The notes beneath the pieces were generated by a model, which had not been told where the DNA came from, ran no database searches, and saw nothing but the letters and a program-made list of their open reading frames with translations. Made by a program: the position numbers and the translations under genes. A stretch of DNA of 64,000 nucleotides, taken from assembly GCA_002049455.2 (NCBI GenBank), contig KV918765.1:62001-126000 (forward strand). Reading direction: 5' to 3'. This DNA is from Porphyra umbilicalis (Eukaryota; Rhodophyta; Bangiophyceae; Bangiales; Bangiaceae). This document shows, piece by piece, positions 23,301-33,732 of the stretch; positions within the stretch are counted from its first letter, which is position 1; each line of letters begins with the position of its first letter.

Positions 23301-23856
23301 GGACCGACGGTTCGGGGTAGGCGGCGCGCCACGGCTCGGGGCCGAGGGCGCGGAGGAAGGTGGCGGGGTTGAAGGTGCCCGCCCCAACCTCCGCATTGTG
23401 CGGCTGCATCAGCAGGCACCCGTGGGTGGCCCAGTAGGCTTGCAGGCGGGCAATGGCGTCTTGGAAGGTTAGGGCGGGCGCGGCGGGGGTGGCCGCCATC
23501 GCCGCCGCGTCTGCGGGGGTGTCCCCATTGACCGCCACCCTCGCTGCCGGCGGCGGCGGCGGCGGCGGCACGGGCGCCGACGACAGCGACGCGGTCGGGC
23601 GGGCCCATCCGCGGGGCGTGGGGCTCTGGCCGCCGCCGCGGGGGGGGAGGGAGGCGGCGGGAGCCCCTGCTGCGGGGGCGAGGAAGGACGAAGAGGCGGT
23701 GCCGACGCGTCGGGTCCAGACGATGGCCCCAACCGGAATCGGCAACCGGCGAGCCGACGACCGGGCGGCGGCAGCAGCAGCCCGGGAGAGGACGCCAGTG
23801 CCCCGCCCACGCCAGAGGGCGGTGGCCGCCGAGGGGGAAAAGGCAAGCTCCGCCAT
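20335..23856 (-). CDS. glyQS: Glycyl-tRNA synthetase, bacterial type, fused alpha and beta chains, plastid-targeted
   Basis: This enzyme charges tRNA-Gly with glycine. The ORF is uninterrupted, 1173 residues from the ATG at 23856. The first 128 residues or so are Ala/Arg/Ser-rich (MAELAFSPSAATALWRGRG), as expected of an organelle transit peptide. The alpha-chain (GlyQ) catalytic domain follows at about 129-440, with LTFQDAIARLQAYWATHGC, the segment GAGTFNPATFLRALGPEPW, ENPNRVAQHTQFQVVIKP and the class II motif-3-like GLERI near 288-292. The beta chain (GlyS) starts near 456 with LVFEVGTEELPA and runs to the C-terminal helical domain ending VMVMDEDEAVRRARLGLCAR. The fused arrangement matches the plant plastid/mitochondrial enzyme (EDD1) and some bacteria. 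The frame is open a further 18 codons upstream but has no ATG there. A run of eight G at about 23641 does not disturb the frame. Confidence 0.95.
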   Translation of the reverse strand: MAELAFSPSAATALWRGRGTGVLSRAAAAAARSSARRLPIPVGAIVWTRRVGTASSSFLAPAAGAPAASLPPRGGGQSPTPRGWARPTASLSSAPVPPPPPPPAARVAVNGDTPADAAAMAATPAAPALTFQDAIARLQAYWATHGCLLMQPHNAEVGAGTFNPATFLRALGPEPWRAAYPEPSVRPDDARYGENPNRVAQHTQFQVVIKPAPTDAQALLLGSYAALGIDIAAHDVRFVEDNWASPALGAWGLGWEVWLDGMEITQFTYFQAAGGAPLDAVSLEITYGLERILMRQQGVSHFKDIAFGGGATPDAAASYGDVWMQSEVEMSGYYLDAANVERTAAFFDAYEAEARALLDASLPLPAYTFLIKASHVFNVLDARGAVGVTERARFFGRMRALARDVAKMWIERREALGFPLLTSGTFPLLPEVAAPTDGAAATPVPPPSVSGEGGTATLVFEVGTEELPAGVVAGILPQLEARLCAALEKLGLPHGSVSVDATPRRLVATVADVATRTPDVVRDVRGPPARIAFDAEGAPTKAATGFLRANGVGDIRAAEQRDGYLYLSVAEAGVDAAAVLASALEGVVGGLSFTKVMRWNTSGVAFSRPIRSLLALLGDRIIAVRYAGVAAGRVTYGLRDGRGYPVPATVDTADAYPSVLAGAGVVLSTAERRRRITEGVAAAAAAVGGVVPPAYLDGELMDEVVHLVEHPLPVLGSYEAAFLDLPADILITVMRKHQRYFPVEDPASPGKLLPAFVTVGNGNPDTFDAAAVREGNEAVLRARYADAAFFYAKDTAEGVTLGSFVPSLAGLTFQENAGSMLDKTKRVAALVPRLAASLPVPLAAADEADATAAAGLFKADLATALVVELTSLAGVMGRHYASLTGEVSEGAATAIYEAVLPRSAADALPATPAGVVLAVADRLDSLVALFAVGCAPTSAADPYALRRAALGVLSTLRASGTAASLADAVAAAADCVGTPEAAAAVPDVLDFMSRRLGAALTDDGLPADVVRAVLAAGAADNPAAAAATAADLAALRGAAATDAGPSLDDALAAHARPARLVKSPAAAAEVAAAAAVAVAAGTPAADPTAVLTGAAERDLLAAVAAAEAAVASATGVADVVRAMGGCKAAVDAFFDGVMVMDEDEAVRRARLGLCARVAALPAGWFDPAELQGA

Positions 23857-24721
23857 TGTAGACAGAGAAAACGTTGGAGGCGTGCAGGGTGAGGAGGGAA
23901 TAGGGGGCAAGCGGGGGGTCGTCTGGACCCCAGAGTGCTCTCTGCGTCAGGAGGCACGCCGCCGAGCCGGCGGGCTCGGATGCAATGGGGAAGGGAGGCT
24001 CGGACGACCGCAGAGACAAACACAGGACGTGATCTCGGTTGGAATTCCTGCAATTTGAAGCCGGCCTCACTCACCGTTTGTCGACGTTCAAGAAAGTCCA
24101 TGGACCTCTCCATCATGGCGGCGGCCGACAGCACCGACCCGCACGTGGAGGCGCACGCGGCGGAGCACGATTGGCACGCCGGGCACCAGCCGAGCTGAAG
24201 CAACGACAGGTGTCGTGCTCCACAACACCCACTTGACGATGCTGGACAGGGGGACGTGCCGTGCCTCGCGAGTGTCTGGAAGCTGTGAGCACCGCCGTCC
24301 GCAAGCCCAAAAAAACTGTCGGTAAGAGATTTGTGGATCCCCGCGGACGCGCCACCTGTCTCGGCGCAGCTTGTTCGTGCACAGCACGCAGCTTGCGCAT
24401 TGCCAGTGTGTCCGACAGTCACCCGGACTCCTGCTGCAGCCGGCCGCGCGCGCCAGCCCACGAGAGGGCAGTCTGCGGCGGCCGCGCGTGGTGGTTGGTC
24501 GTGGTGGAACGACCAAGCGGGGTGCCCACGCCGCAGCGACCGCTGGTTGTCTGGACCTTCCCACGCCAGTGCTGGGCTCTCCCCGAGCCTCACCACGGCT
24601 GCCACCCTCGTGCCACGTCCACTCGGCCACTCGTTCCTCTTGCCCGCTGGCCTCCCCCACCGAGCAGTTCGCCGGCGCCTCAACAATGGAAGCACCCTCA
24701 GAGGCACGTCGCTGCCACCGT
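23857..24721. other. Divergent intergenic region, GlyRS / kelch-like gene
   Basis: About 860 bp separate the start codons of two divergently transcribed genes, so both promoters should lie here. A possible earlier in-frame ATG for the right-hand gene lies at 24686. No repeat or other gene was seen. Confidence 0.5.
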
Positions 24722-26615
24722 ATGGCGGACCAAAAACGTGTGGTCGGCACGTGGGGGACCTCTGTAGCTGCCGTTTTCCTCATCGCGGCTGCCGCCTCGA
24801 CCGCTACCGCCGCTGCCGACGCTGTTGCTTGGACGCCTGGCGGGTCCGCATCCACAACAAAGACGGCGCCGACCCCTCCTTCGCCTCGATGGTCGTGGAA
24901 GCGGCTCTACAACCCCCCGTTGCCCCCCTGCCACAGCAAGTGCGCCACGACAGACCAACCCCCCGTCGTCGGGGAGTACACTCCGGCCGTTGCGTGGGCA
25001 GTGCGCTCCGGCTTTTACCTGCTCGCACAGGCGGACGGGACGCCGGACCGAACCGGCTTTTGGCAATGGACTGACGGCACCGTCGGTGGCGGCTCAGACC
25101 CGGGGCGGTGGAGCCTCCTCGCCACGGTGGTGGACGCGCCCACGGCGGCGGCGGGGCGCGCCGAGTCGGTTGCGCCGGCCAATGGCTCGACACGAGCGCC
25201 GTTGGGGTTTGTGCCGCGCGCGCTGAGGGGGTTTGCGACGGCGGCCGACGTGACCGGCGACCGGTTTTGGCTGTGGGGGGGCAACGAGCACGGGTACCAC
25301 CAGAGCACCCGCCTTGTCGAGTATTTGGCGCCACGGCAGTCGGGGGGCACGCCCGGCGAGGGCGGGAGAGACGGCAGGATGGGCACGTGGACGGTTCTGT
25401 CGGGTGCCGCCGCGGCGCTTGTCGGCTCTCCCGACCCGCGGTGTGGGCTGGGGCTGCCGGTTCCGATGGATGAGCCCCGGCATGTGTGCAACCACTTTGT
25501 CGGTCGGCCGTCGTTGGCGTCTGACCCGACGCCCGCCATGGCGTATGACCCCGACGGGGAGGCGCTCTACCTGGCCATTTCGTTCAACTCGTCCTCACGC
25601 CCGACAACGGACATCTCCGTGTGGGTCTACGACCTATCAGCGGGAACGTGGTCGCTGACCGCGCCTTCCGTCGCGTCGAGCATGATGGCGAGCGGCCACG
25701 CCGCCGGCGTTACGGTGGTAGACATGCCGACGCCCTTCCACATCTACGTTGTTGGCGGGCAGCTGCTCCTACCACTGACCTACACGGATGAGCGTGGACC
25801 CATCCACGCCGCGTGGGCGCTCGACCTCGCGTCGGGGACATGGGCGCGGGCGCCAGCCAAGGCCCTCAACGTGCGTCCCGACCCTCAAGGCACGGCCGCA
25901 ATGATGGCGGTAGGGGGGGAGGCCGGGCCCGCGTGGACCGCCGGGGGGGTCCTCCTCACCTACGCCCCAACGGTTGTGGCGACGGTCGATGCGGTGGCCA
26001 ACTGGGGGTCCGCTTTTGTCACCCTCCCGCGGGACACGCCGGGGTTGTCGGTGGCGCCGCGGTCCTCCCCCCGGCCGCGTGACGCGCCCCTCAAGCCACT
26101 GTCCATCGACCGCTTTTCCGCGGTGGCCGCCGACGGGTGGGCGGCGGCAGACGCGTCGCCCGTGGTTGTCGCCGAGCGGCGGTCCGTCCCCGCCGCCGAG
26201 ATGGTGGCGGAGGGGCCGAGTGCCGTTCCTGGGATGCGGCTGGCCGCGCTGACGGGGGAGGGCGCCCTCGTTGACCCGGCGCGTCCGCGGGGGGGGCCCA
26301 CCGTCGGATACCTGTACGGAGGCGACGCGGTGACGGACGGTCCGTCGGTCCGACGGGGGGACTTGTGGCGTGTGGCGCTGCACGCGCCAGTGGGGGATGT
26401 GTTTTGGCCCACTGAAGAAGGGGGAGGGGGGGGGGATTGCGACGCCTTTAGCCGCCACGGAAACACATATGGCAGGCTCCGTGGTGAGGGGCGACCGCCT
26501 CTTCGTCGCGTGCGGAGAGTGCTCGCAATCGACCGACCATTGGCATGATCTCCGATGCCGTTGTAGCCGCACACTGCATGGTGTCCCGCATCCCGCACCG
26601 CACGGTCCGCGGTGA
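24722..26615 (+). CDS. Secreted kelch-like beta-propeller protein
   Basis: The ATG at 24722 starts MADQKRVVGTWG and leads into a hydrophobic Ala-rich stretch (AAVFLIAAAASTATAAA) that looks like a cleaved signal peptide, so the product is probably secreted or lumenal. An in-frame ATG at 24686 is an alternative start. The body has spaced kelch-like units: a hydrophobic strand, a Gly pair and a Trp, as in GDRFWLWGGNEHGYHQSTRL, IYVVGGQLLLPL, VWVYDLSAGTWSLTAP and WALDLASGTWARAP. At least five such units are visible. Near the end the frame changes at the G runs 26420-26435. Beyond it, the frame ending at 26615 continues with HMAGSVVRGDRLFVACGE, a convincing further kelch strand, whereas the original frame runs on to 26548 without one. 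Ligand and function are unknown. Confidence 0.6.
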
Positions 26616-28110
26616 AGCGCAGGCGGCCCGTGTTCCCTTCCCGTCGTCGCGAACGCGGTTGATGACTCGACCCCCGACTCGAGTCGTCGCGACGATGACG
26701 TCGGGGCGGACGCGACCGAAGGCTCGTACGCACCTGCGCGTCTCGGACGAGGAGCACGACGTGACCATTTCCCGCCTCTGCCCCTTACGAAGTACCAGCC
26801 ATGTGATCGTCCTTCGTGCCCCCGAGTTACGGGCGGCGAAGTCACCGCCGCCTTTGCGTCCTCTGCTAGCGGCGAGGACTCGCACCTCTGTGCCGGCGGC
26901 GCGGCGGTAGTGGGAGTGACGGCGCATTTCTGGCGACGGACGCTGGTTGCATGGCGGAGGGGGCGTGCGTGCGCAGCAGCGGCCGCACCCCAGGTATCGC
27001 ATGCCAGTCATCATGATGTCCAGCAACGGAGGGGAGACAGTTGATGTGGGGAGGTGCTCTCCCCGTTTTGCGGGGAGGTGCTCTCCCCGTTTTGCGGGGA
27101 GGTGCTCTCCCCGTTTCGCCTGCTATGGAATCACGTCATGTACATGATGTTACGCTGCTGTCGTCCATTTTCTCAGTCTCTGTCTTCTGCCTGATTCCAG
27201 GTCGTTGTCAGTGACGGCGTCTGCTGCTCTCTTTACGCACTCGATTTCCAACGAACAGCGCTGCTCGAGATACTGTGGGGGCTACCTTAACGGCACGGTC
27301 GCAAAGTCCAGCCGGATAAAAGTATGCGCGTGGTTTGATTTTGCAAGACTCATCTGACGGGCCTATCGTTGCGGACTCTTCTTACACCAGCTCAGCGCGG
27401 GGACCTTCATCTGACCAACCAGCAACTCTGAGCTGCGGCTGCCCGCCGTGGTTGTGCCAACGAACCCCGAATTGCACCAGACAGTCCTCCTAGCAACGGC
27501 AGTTTGCACTCTTTCCCCGGACCGTTGCCGGCTTTCACACCCATAAGCCACGCCACACGAGACAAGTTTCTTGCCAACGCGTTCAGGCCGCTTTGCTCGA
27601 TTCTGTTTTAAAAATCATCTAGCTTCCGCAGAGCTCTTCCGGTTGCAACCACGCACCCTTACCACGTCCGCCCGACCATTCGCGTCACTATCCGGGGTCT
27701 TGCCTGTCAGCGGGCGGGTCGGCCTGTCGTTGGACAGCGGGCGCCCGCCTGGACACGCCTGGGTGCCCCGCGAGTGGGTGGCTGCGCACCCCTCCCACTC
27801 TTGCTGCAGACGGTGTGGGCACTCGCTCCCGCCCTACCAGACTGCCGCAGACGCGCTGGCGGCTCCCAGCCGCGCCAGTGGGGGTCACTCGCACGTCCTG
27901 CGCTCGGCGGTGGTTGCTTTGTTCTTGATTGATCGCCAGCCACGTTATCAAGTGCTCCACGCCGCCGTCGCGCGCCCACCGGCAACGTTCGCCCGCCCGT
28001 CGTGCTCCGCTCTCCGCACTACCCGCACGTCGTTGCCCCTTGTTGCTTGCACGATCGCCGGCACCCCGCTACCGCCGACTGCCGTCACCCCCTCCCCCTC
28101 AATCAGCACT
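26616..28110. other. Intergenic, no gene recognised
   Basis: Short frames only, apart from the hairpin repeats at 27048-27119 listed separately. The right part (27.6-28.1 kb) presumably carries the promoter and 5' leader of the HVA22 gene. Confidence 0.4.
27048..27119 (+). repeat. Three tandem 24-bp units, each a hairpin
   Basis: The 24-bp unit GGGGAGGTGCTCTCCCCGTT + TTGC is repeated three times head to tail (27048, 27072, 27096), the last with one change. Each unit can fold into a six-pair stem, GGGGAG with CTCCCC, around GTGCT. The units lie about 430 bp past the kelch-like gene. Confidence 0.8.
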
Positions 28111-29121
28111 ATGGGTGCCGTCGTCGTCCTTAGCTCGGGGATTGCCCGTATCGTCATGTACGTTGAGAGGGGCGCGTCTCGCGAGGGCATGGGGCGGTTG
28201 TTTTCACCGAACGCGCGCGTTCTGCGAGCATGACGGCCGTCGTCGTGCTCTTTTCTGGGTGTCGTTTGGATTGTTGGCTGTCTGTCTGGGTGGGCCATTT
28301 TTTGGCGTCGCGTACTCCCGCGTCGTGATCTGTACTACGTGACCTCCATGGTGTGGGTGTAGTGCGTGAGCGAGCCGCTGGTTGTGTTCCGCGTTGCGAG
28401 AGGCGCGCGCGTACCGTGTGACTCGTTGCGCCGTGCTGTCCCATGTGCCCACGTGTCCATGCATTGCTCGGATGGACGGGTCACTGCGTGCGTCACGGCT
28501 GCTCGAGTCTGTTCTCGCCTGTCGTTTTTTTTAGGCTTCCCGCGGCTAGCGTGGTGCGATCCCGATCTGACTGTTAGCCCTGGTTGTTTTGTTGCTGCCT
28601 TGCACTGGCTTGTGCTCGCCCCCTGCATCACTACTTGGCGCACGACCGCCTTTTGTATTTTCCGTCCGCTGGTGCTGTCCTCAACACTACGCAGTGCCGT
28701 CGTCGGCTTTGCGTACCCCGGCTACCAATCGTTCAAGGCCCTGCGTCGTACGGACGTGCTTGCCCAGCAGGAATGGCTGCGCTACTGGATGGTGCTGTCC
28801 CTCATGGCTCTGCTCTCCTTGATCACGGACTTGTTCCGGAACAAGATCCCCTTCTACAACATGATGAAGTTGGCCGCTGTCGTCGTCCTGGTGCTGCCCA
28901 ACACCCGGCTGTACCGCAAGGTCTTCGCGGCTGTGGAACCGCAGCTGACCCGGTACGAGGCGGACATTGATAACTCCATTGCCCGTGCGTCCCAAGTCAC
29001 TCAGCAGCAGATGAGTGCCACCCAGTCGCGCGCCACGGACCTGTTCAACCAGAGCAAGGCGGCCGCGACTAAGCAGGCTCAGGCCGTGAAGGACAAGGCC
29101 GCCGCTCGCAAGACGACTTAA
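28111..29121 (+). CDS. HVA22: HVA22/REEP/Yop1 (TB2/DP1) family membrane protein, two exons
   Basis: Proteins of this family insert hairpin helices into the endoplasmic reticulum and shape its tubules. Exon 1 is 28111-28157 (ATG, 15 codons plus 2 bases, MGAVVVLSSGIARIV). The donor is GTACGT, the intron 28158-28694, the acceptor ACGCAG, and exon 2 is 28695-29121; total 157 residues. The phase fits exactly across the junction (AT|T, Ile). Exon 2 carries the family signature: AVVGFAYPGYQSFKALRR, then QEWLRYWMVLSLMALLSL, then FRNKIPFYNMMKLAAVVVLV and LPNTRLYRKVF. Two long hydrophobic hairpins precede a charged, Gln/Ala/Lys-rich amphipathic C-terminal helix (SKAAATKQAQAVKDKAA) as in REEP5/Yop1. The frame is open upstream of exon 2, but that stretch lacks the family pattern and is read here as intron. 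Confidence 0.88.
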
Positions 29122-30232
29122 GTGGCCTCCGTCCCCGCCGGACGCGTTGGCGGGGTCTTAGGTGGCGCTTTCCCTCTGCAGCTGGTGCGGCACCCCGCTG
29201 CTGCAGGCGTGTCTATTGGGTGGATGAGGGGCGTTACGTACGCATGCGTACGCTGCGAGCCTGGCTTGTGGGACTGGCTGCCGTGTGTGAGTGGGTCGTC
29301 GAGGGGAGGTTTTTTGACGGGGCTTGCAGTAGTCTCATTCTGGCGATGAGGGTGGGGTGCCATCCCGCCTAGCGAAGCGTTTGCTTTTTTTCCATCACGG
29401 GGGGTGCGCCGCTCTCGAGCGAGAGGGTGAGTCGGCTGCAAGCGACTGCGTCATGACTGGTCTGGTGGCTCGGTGCTGGGGGGATTGTGCCTTGCTTTTT
29501 CTTCTGTATCCTACTGTATTTTTTTCACGTTGGCTCCTGATTGCTACTTCCGTGGCTCTGAGGCGTGGGCACCCCACACAATTTGCTGAAGCGTCCCACC
29601 TCGCCCGAACGTGATGACTCCACGGCCATGGGGATGCCCGCAACGTGGTCGCGCAGCACATGTGTCCTCAAATAGCCGTTGCAAGCATTGGCTGGCGAGC
29701 CAGAGCCTGCTACTCTTCTTTTGCATGCATCCGCGCTGCCGCGTACAGTGTTGCGGATAGTGGAAGCTTGCTGACAGTGTCTGTCCGAAATGAACCATGA
29801 CGTTATCCGCTTGATCAATTTGTTTAAAAAAAAACGAAATCGCAGACTAGGCCTACGCGCCACGCGTCTTTGCGCTAACCCCCCCGTCGAGCATCGGTGC
29901 TGCCGAGACGTGGCTGGCACAAACCCACATTGCCGCACTGCGGTGGCGCACCCGGCGGCGGTCGATCGACCTGCCTCCCCAGGGTGACGACCTGCCCGCG
30001 GCGCCGACCGTACGGCCACGCGCGGCGGCGCCCCAGTTGTGTGCCTATTGATGGCAAACGGCGTGGACACTGGACCGCCCGTCCGTGTTGGGTGGCGAAG
30101 CCGGCGCGGCAGTGGCGCAACACCGGCGCGCCATTTGCAAAACCTGATGGCGGGTACTGACAAAGACGGTCTACCGCGTCAACAGCGGCAATCCCTCCCG
30201 TTGAACATTCCCCAGCTCGGCCTTCCCCGGTC
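29122..30232. other. Intergenic between convergent genes
   Basis: This stretch holds 3' sequences of HVA22 on the left and of the senescence-domain gene on the right. An A tract of nine lies near 29826. No credible ORF, repeat or RNA gene was seen. Confidence 0.4.
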
Positions 30233-31657
30233 CTACCGCTCCTTGCCGGCCATCCCCAAGCTCACCCGGTGGAGCATGTGCTTGCCTTGCCGCTTGGCGA
30301 CCAGCCGCGTCAGTCCCTTGACGCCCGCCTTGTTGACCGCCCGCGCCATCAGCACCGCGTCCCGCGCAATCCCGCCGACCGCCCGCGTCGCCTCGGCCGC
30401 GTCCTCCCCGTGGCGGGCGGCCACCACCTCCGAGCCGCATTCGACCGTCGACGCGAGCAGCGCCCGCCCCGTCTCGTCGAGCGCCGTGTACACGCTGCCA
30501 TACGACACCACGCCCGCCTCAATGAGGCCCCGCAGCGCGTCGCGGTGGCCCCCGTCGGGTCCCCCCACGACGCGCCCCGCCGCGCGCCCGCCGCGAGAGT
30601 CCACACCCGCCGCAAGGAGGCCGACCAGCCGGTTGGCGACGCCCCCCGTCAGCCGCACGCCGACGCCCGTCACCGCGCGGGTGCGGTGGAGGCACTTGCG
30701 TTGGCGCTCCGACAGGGTCCACCGGTCGCCCTCGGGCTTGGCGGGCGCGGTGCGGGCGGCCACGCCGGTGAGCCGCGCCGACCAGTAGGCGTCGGCGCGG
30801 CCGCCGTGCTCCCGCACCGCCGCCTCGACGCGGCCGCTGGCGGCGGTGAGGGCGCCGCTGGCGCGGAAGAGGGCGGCCGCCGCCACAGACGCGGGGGGGG
30901 GGCGCCCGTCGGTGCGGCTGTCGGCGTCTGCTGCCGCCGCCGTCGTCATGTCAGCGCCCGACGCCGTCACGTCTGCCGCCGCCGCCACCCCGCGGTCGCT
31001 CGTGGCAGGCGCCGCCGTCGCCGGTGCCGCCGCGGTGGGGGGGGCCACCCCCCCCGGCGGCAGGCGGTCCGCATGGCCATACTGCGCGAGTGCGGCTTCC
31101 CACTCGGCGACGAGGTCCACCGGCGTCGCCGCCGGCACGTGAGCAACAAAACTCACGTCGGGCAGGGCGAGCATGTACAGGAGCGGCTCCCCGCCGGGGG
31201 TGCCTCCCCCGCCCCCCGCCCCTGCACCTGACGTCGGCGTCGACGGCGCCGACGTGCCATCGTCGAGGCGCGCAACAGGCGCGACGGCCGGCAATGGCAC
31301 GATGACGCCGCCGACGTGGAGGAGGGCCAGCCACTGCGCTGCAACGTTGTCATTGCCATCGTCAGTGGCCGCTGTGACGCCGCCCTTGTCAGCAGCGGCG
31401 GCGGCAGCGGCAGCGGCGGCGGCGGCAGCGGCAGTGGCTGCGGCGCCTTCTGCCGGCTCACCGTTGGCGTCGAGCAGACTCGACGGCGCCGTCTGCAGCA
31501 GGTGGAGCGTCCCAGCGGCGACGGGTGTCAACTTGCCATCCCCCGACGACGAGACAACGCTCAGGGCGCAGTCACGCATTGTCAGCAGCAGCTCCGCAGT
31601 GTCCGTTGCCGTACCATCGTCCCACACTACCGCCGAGTCGGGGCCGGTTGCTTGCAT
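30233..31657 (-). CDS. Senescence/spartin-associated domain protein
   Basis: A single-exon frame of 474 residues starts at the ATG 31657-31655 (MQATGPDSAVVWDDGTATD). The N-terminal part (about 1-170) has strand-rich text like plant ERD7-type proteins, including ELLLTMRDCALSVVSSSGDG and LLYMLALPDVSFVAHVP, interrupted by Ala runs. The C-terminal domain (about 290-465) matches the Senescence family found in plant ERD7 and animal spartin: RLTGGVANRLVGLL, then ALLASTVECGSEVVAARHGE with DAAEATRAVGGIARDAVLMA and ARAVNKAGVKGL. Relatives bind lipids and act at lipid droplets, membranes or under stress; that role is inferred here. The frame stays open upstream of 31657 but only as low-complexity text. 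G and C runs inside the gene do not disturb the frame. Confidence 0.7.
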   Translation of the reverse strand: MQATGPDSAVVWDDGTATDTAELLLTMRDCALSVVSSSGDGKLTPVAAGTLHLLQTAPSSLLDANGEPAEGAAATAAAAAAAAAAAAAADKGGVTAATDDGNDNVAAQWLALLHVGGVIVPLPAVAPVARLDDGTSAPSTPTSGAGAGGGGGTPGGEPLLYMLALPDVSFVAHVPAATPVDLVAEWEAALAQYGHADRLPPGGVAPPTAAAPATAAPATSDRGVAAAADVTASGADMTTAAAADADSRTDGRPPPASVAAAALFRASGALTAASGRVEAAVREHGGRADAYWSARLTGVAARTAPAKPEGDRWTLSERQRKCLHRTRAVTGVGVRLTGGVANRLVGLLAAGVDSRGGRAAGRVVGGPDGGHRDALRGLIEAGVVSYGSVYTALDETGRALLASTVECGSEVVAARHGEDAAEATRAVGGIARDAVLMARAVNKAGVKGLTRLVAKRQGKHMLHRVSLGMAGKER

Positions 31658-32174
31658 GGTGTCAGGTAGGGGCGTGCGTCTGCACCGCTTGCGCTGCCCG
31701 AGCTGGACGCTGATAGGAAGGCGCTGAAGTGGGAAGGGGTGGGAGGAATGGCAGGCTGGCGAGTGGACGGCAAAGCGGGGGAGCAAGGGGCACGGCTTTG
31801 TGTAACTGCAAGGCACCAAGAACGCGAGAGGTAAGCACTTACAGTAATACTGCCAAGCACAGTGTTTAGCCGCAAACTTCTCAAAGACCTCGGATCAAAT
31901 ACCATTCGCGAGGCATCGTAGAACAGTATTCAGCCGATATTTATGACCTACAGTATGCACGGGCAAGGAGGCGGAAGACGAGAAGACGCTCGATGATGGG
32001 GACACGAGCCCGTGCCCTCGTACGTAGTGTGCTAAACGCTCTCTGTGGTGTGCATATCTACGCGATATCCGCTTCACGGCGCCGCGGAAGAAAAGACGCC
32101 CTATAGACTGCGCGGCCTGTAGGCAGAAACATGACACTACAGCGCGAGTAAAAAGCAACTGAAGACGCAACCCT
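31658..32174. other. Intergenic between two minus-strand genes
   Basis: About 520 bp of balanced composition. It should contain the 3' end of DENR and the promoter of the senescence-domain gene. Nothing else was seen. Confidence 0.45.
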
Positions 32175-33732
32175 TTACGGAAACGCGCGCTTCTTTGACT
32201 TGGACTCGACAACGAAGATGAGCTCCGACGGAACCTTGTACTTGTCCCTCACGAGCTCCGCAAACTCGTGTGCTCGGGTGCCCTGAATCTCTACCGTGTC
32301 CCGGTTGTCAGCAGACTGGGACAGCAGAAGTCGCCACACACAGGGCAGCAGGGACAGGGCAAAGAAGAAGCACAGTCATAAACGAGCAAAGGTATGAATG
32401 TCAGTACGATGCCCCAACGGCCGAGGGACGGTCTCTCGTCATAGCATCTGGTACGGATGCCGGCAGTCGACTGACTCTACTCCCAAAGGAAGACATTGAC
32501 CAGAAACCTCCAGGGGCACCAGGCCGCACGCCACAGTTCCTATCGCCGACGCACTCGACCTGCCCCTCGCAAACCACAGGCAGCCCGCTCCCCCCACACG
32601 TACCTTGGCAACCGTCGCGCCACTGGCAAACGCCTTCTTGCACGCCTTGGCCGCGTCAGACAGCTTAATGTCAAACAAATCGAGGCCGACGACAATGGTC
32701 ACCTGCTTGCGGCCCTTGCGCTGGTCCGTGTGGATGACAATCTCTGGGTCGACCCGCTTGGACCGCCCGCCCGCCCGCTTGACGAGTTTGGGGCCCGACA
32801 GGGAGGACGCCACGGCTGCGTCAGCGGCAGCATTGGCTGACGCAGTGGCGGCTCCGCCGTCGACGGCCATGGCGGCCAGCCTATCGGCGGGAGCGAGAGA
32901 AAGCAGAGTCACAGCATCAGGGATGGGAACCGGGGGTATGGGGAGAGGGAACCAGCGTGGACCACCAGCATGGGACAGAGGTCAGAAGACAGCCAACATG
33001 GCGCCATGACAACGGCAACCGACACACCAGACCAAGCACAAGAACAGAGAGTGGGCCTGCAATCAGACGCAAGCCACTGACACGACGGCAGTGGGACGGG
33101 CGGCAAGGAAAGGAAAGCAAGTGCACGAGGCGTGCGGGCGGTCACCAACGTACTTGGCTTCGAGCTCGCCCTCCCCAAACATCTCTGGCACCAGTTGGGG
33201 GTGTGCCTCCTTCAGCCATGGCTTGCACCTGCGGTTGCGCCCATGCCAGGTATGCCAAGGGCCATCGACAGGGAGTCAGTGGTCGTTCTCGTCAGGGCGC
33301 GACCACCCAGTCGCCCAGCCTCGCCACCCACGCCCCACACAAAGGTGGCAAGACACAAAAAACATCGAGGACGACAGCGCCAACCAAGCAGTCAGCTCAG
33401 CCGCCGCCACCCCACCCGCCCCCCCCAGCACACACACACCCCACCGCGCCGCGACGTCCAACGCACTTGGCAAACACCGACTTGGAGTTGAAGCGGCAGT
33501 ACTCGGGTGGAAGCCCACACATCGGGCAGTACTCCACAACGAGCGGGTACGTCACGGGCGCGGCGGGGCCGCTGGCGCCGCCGCCCTTGCCAGTGCCGCC
33601 GCCACTGGCGGGTCCCGCGTCCGCCGCCGCCGCGTCGGCGGGCTCCGAGTCGGACCACGCGCTGCCCGGCGCCGGCGCGGCCGCCGTGCCAGACGGCGTG
33701 TCTACATCTGCTGGGGCCGTCACGGTCGCCAT
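32175..33732 (-). CDS. DENR: Density-regulated protein DENR/TMA22, SUI1-domain translation factor, four exons
   Basis: DENR with MCTS1 recycles 40S subunits and promotes re-initiation. Exons: 33467-33732, 33154-33228, 32604-32880 and 32175-32315; introns of 238, 273 and 288 bp with donors GTGCGT, GTACGT and GTACGT. Exon lengths give phases 2, 2 and 0 and one frame of 252 residues, ending at TAA 32177-32175. The N-terminus is Ala/Gly-rich and followed by the zinc-binding motif VEYCPMCGLPPEYCRF. Across the first junction it reads FAKCKPWLKEAHPQLVPEMF, as in human DENR. Exon 3 holds the start of the SUI1 fold (KQVTIVVGLDLFDIKLSDAA, then FASGATVAK). Exon 4 finishes it (VEIQGTRAHEFAELVRDKY). The protein is longer than human DENR (198 residues) because of the N-terminal tail and an Ala-rich insert in exon 3. 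Confidence 0.93.

Noticed and set aside
27048-27119. CRISPR-like array
   Set aside because: The units are directly tandem without spacers and the genome is eukaryotic.
28366-28694. In-frame upstream extension of HVA22 exon 2
   Set aside because: The text lacks the family pattern, while a short first exon at 28111-28157 with GTACGT donor fits the phase exactly and gives a standard-length protein.
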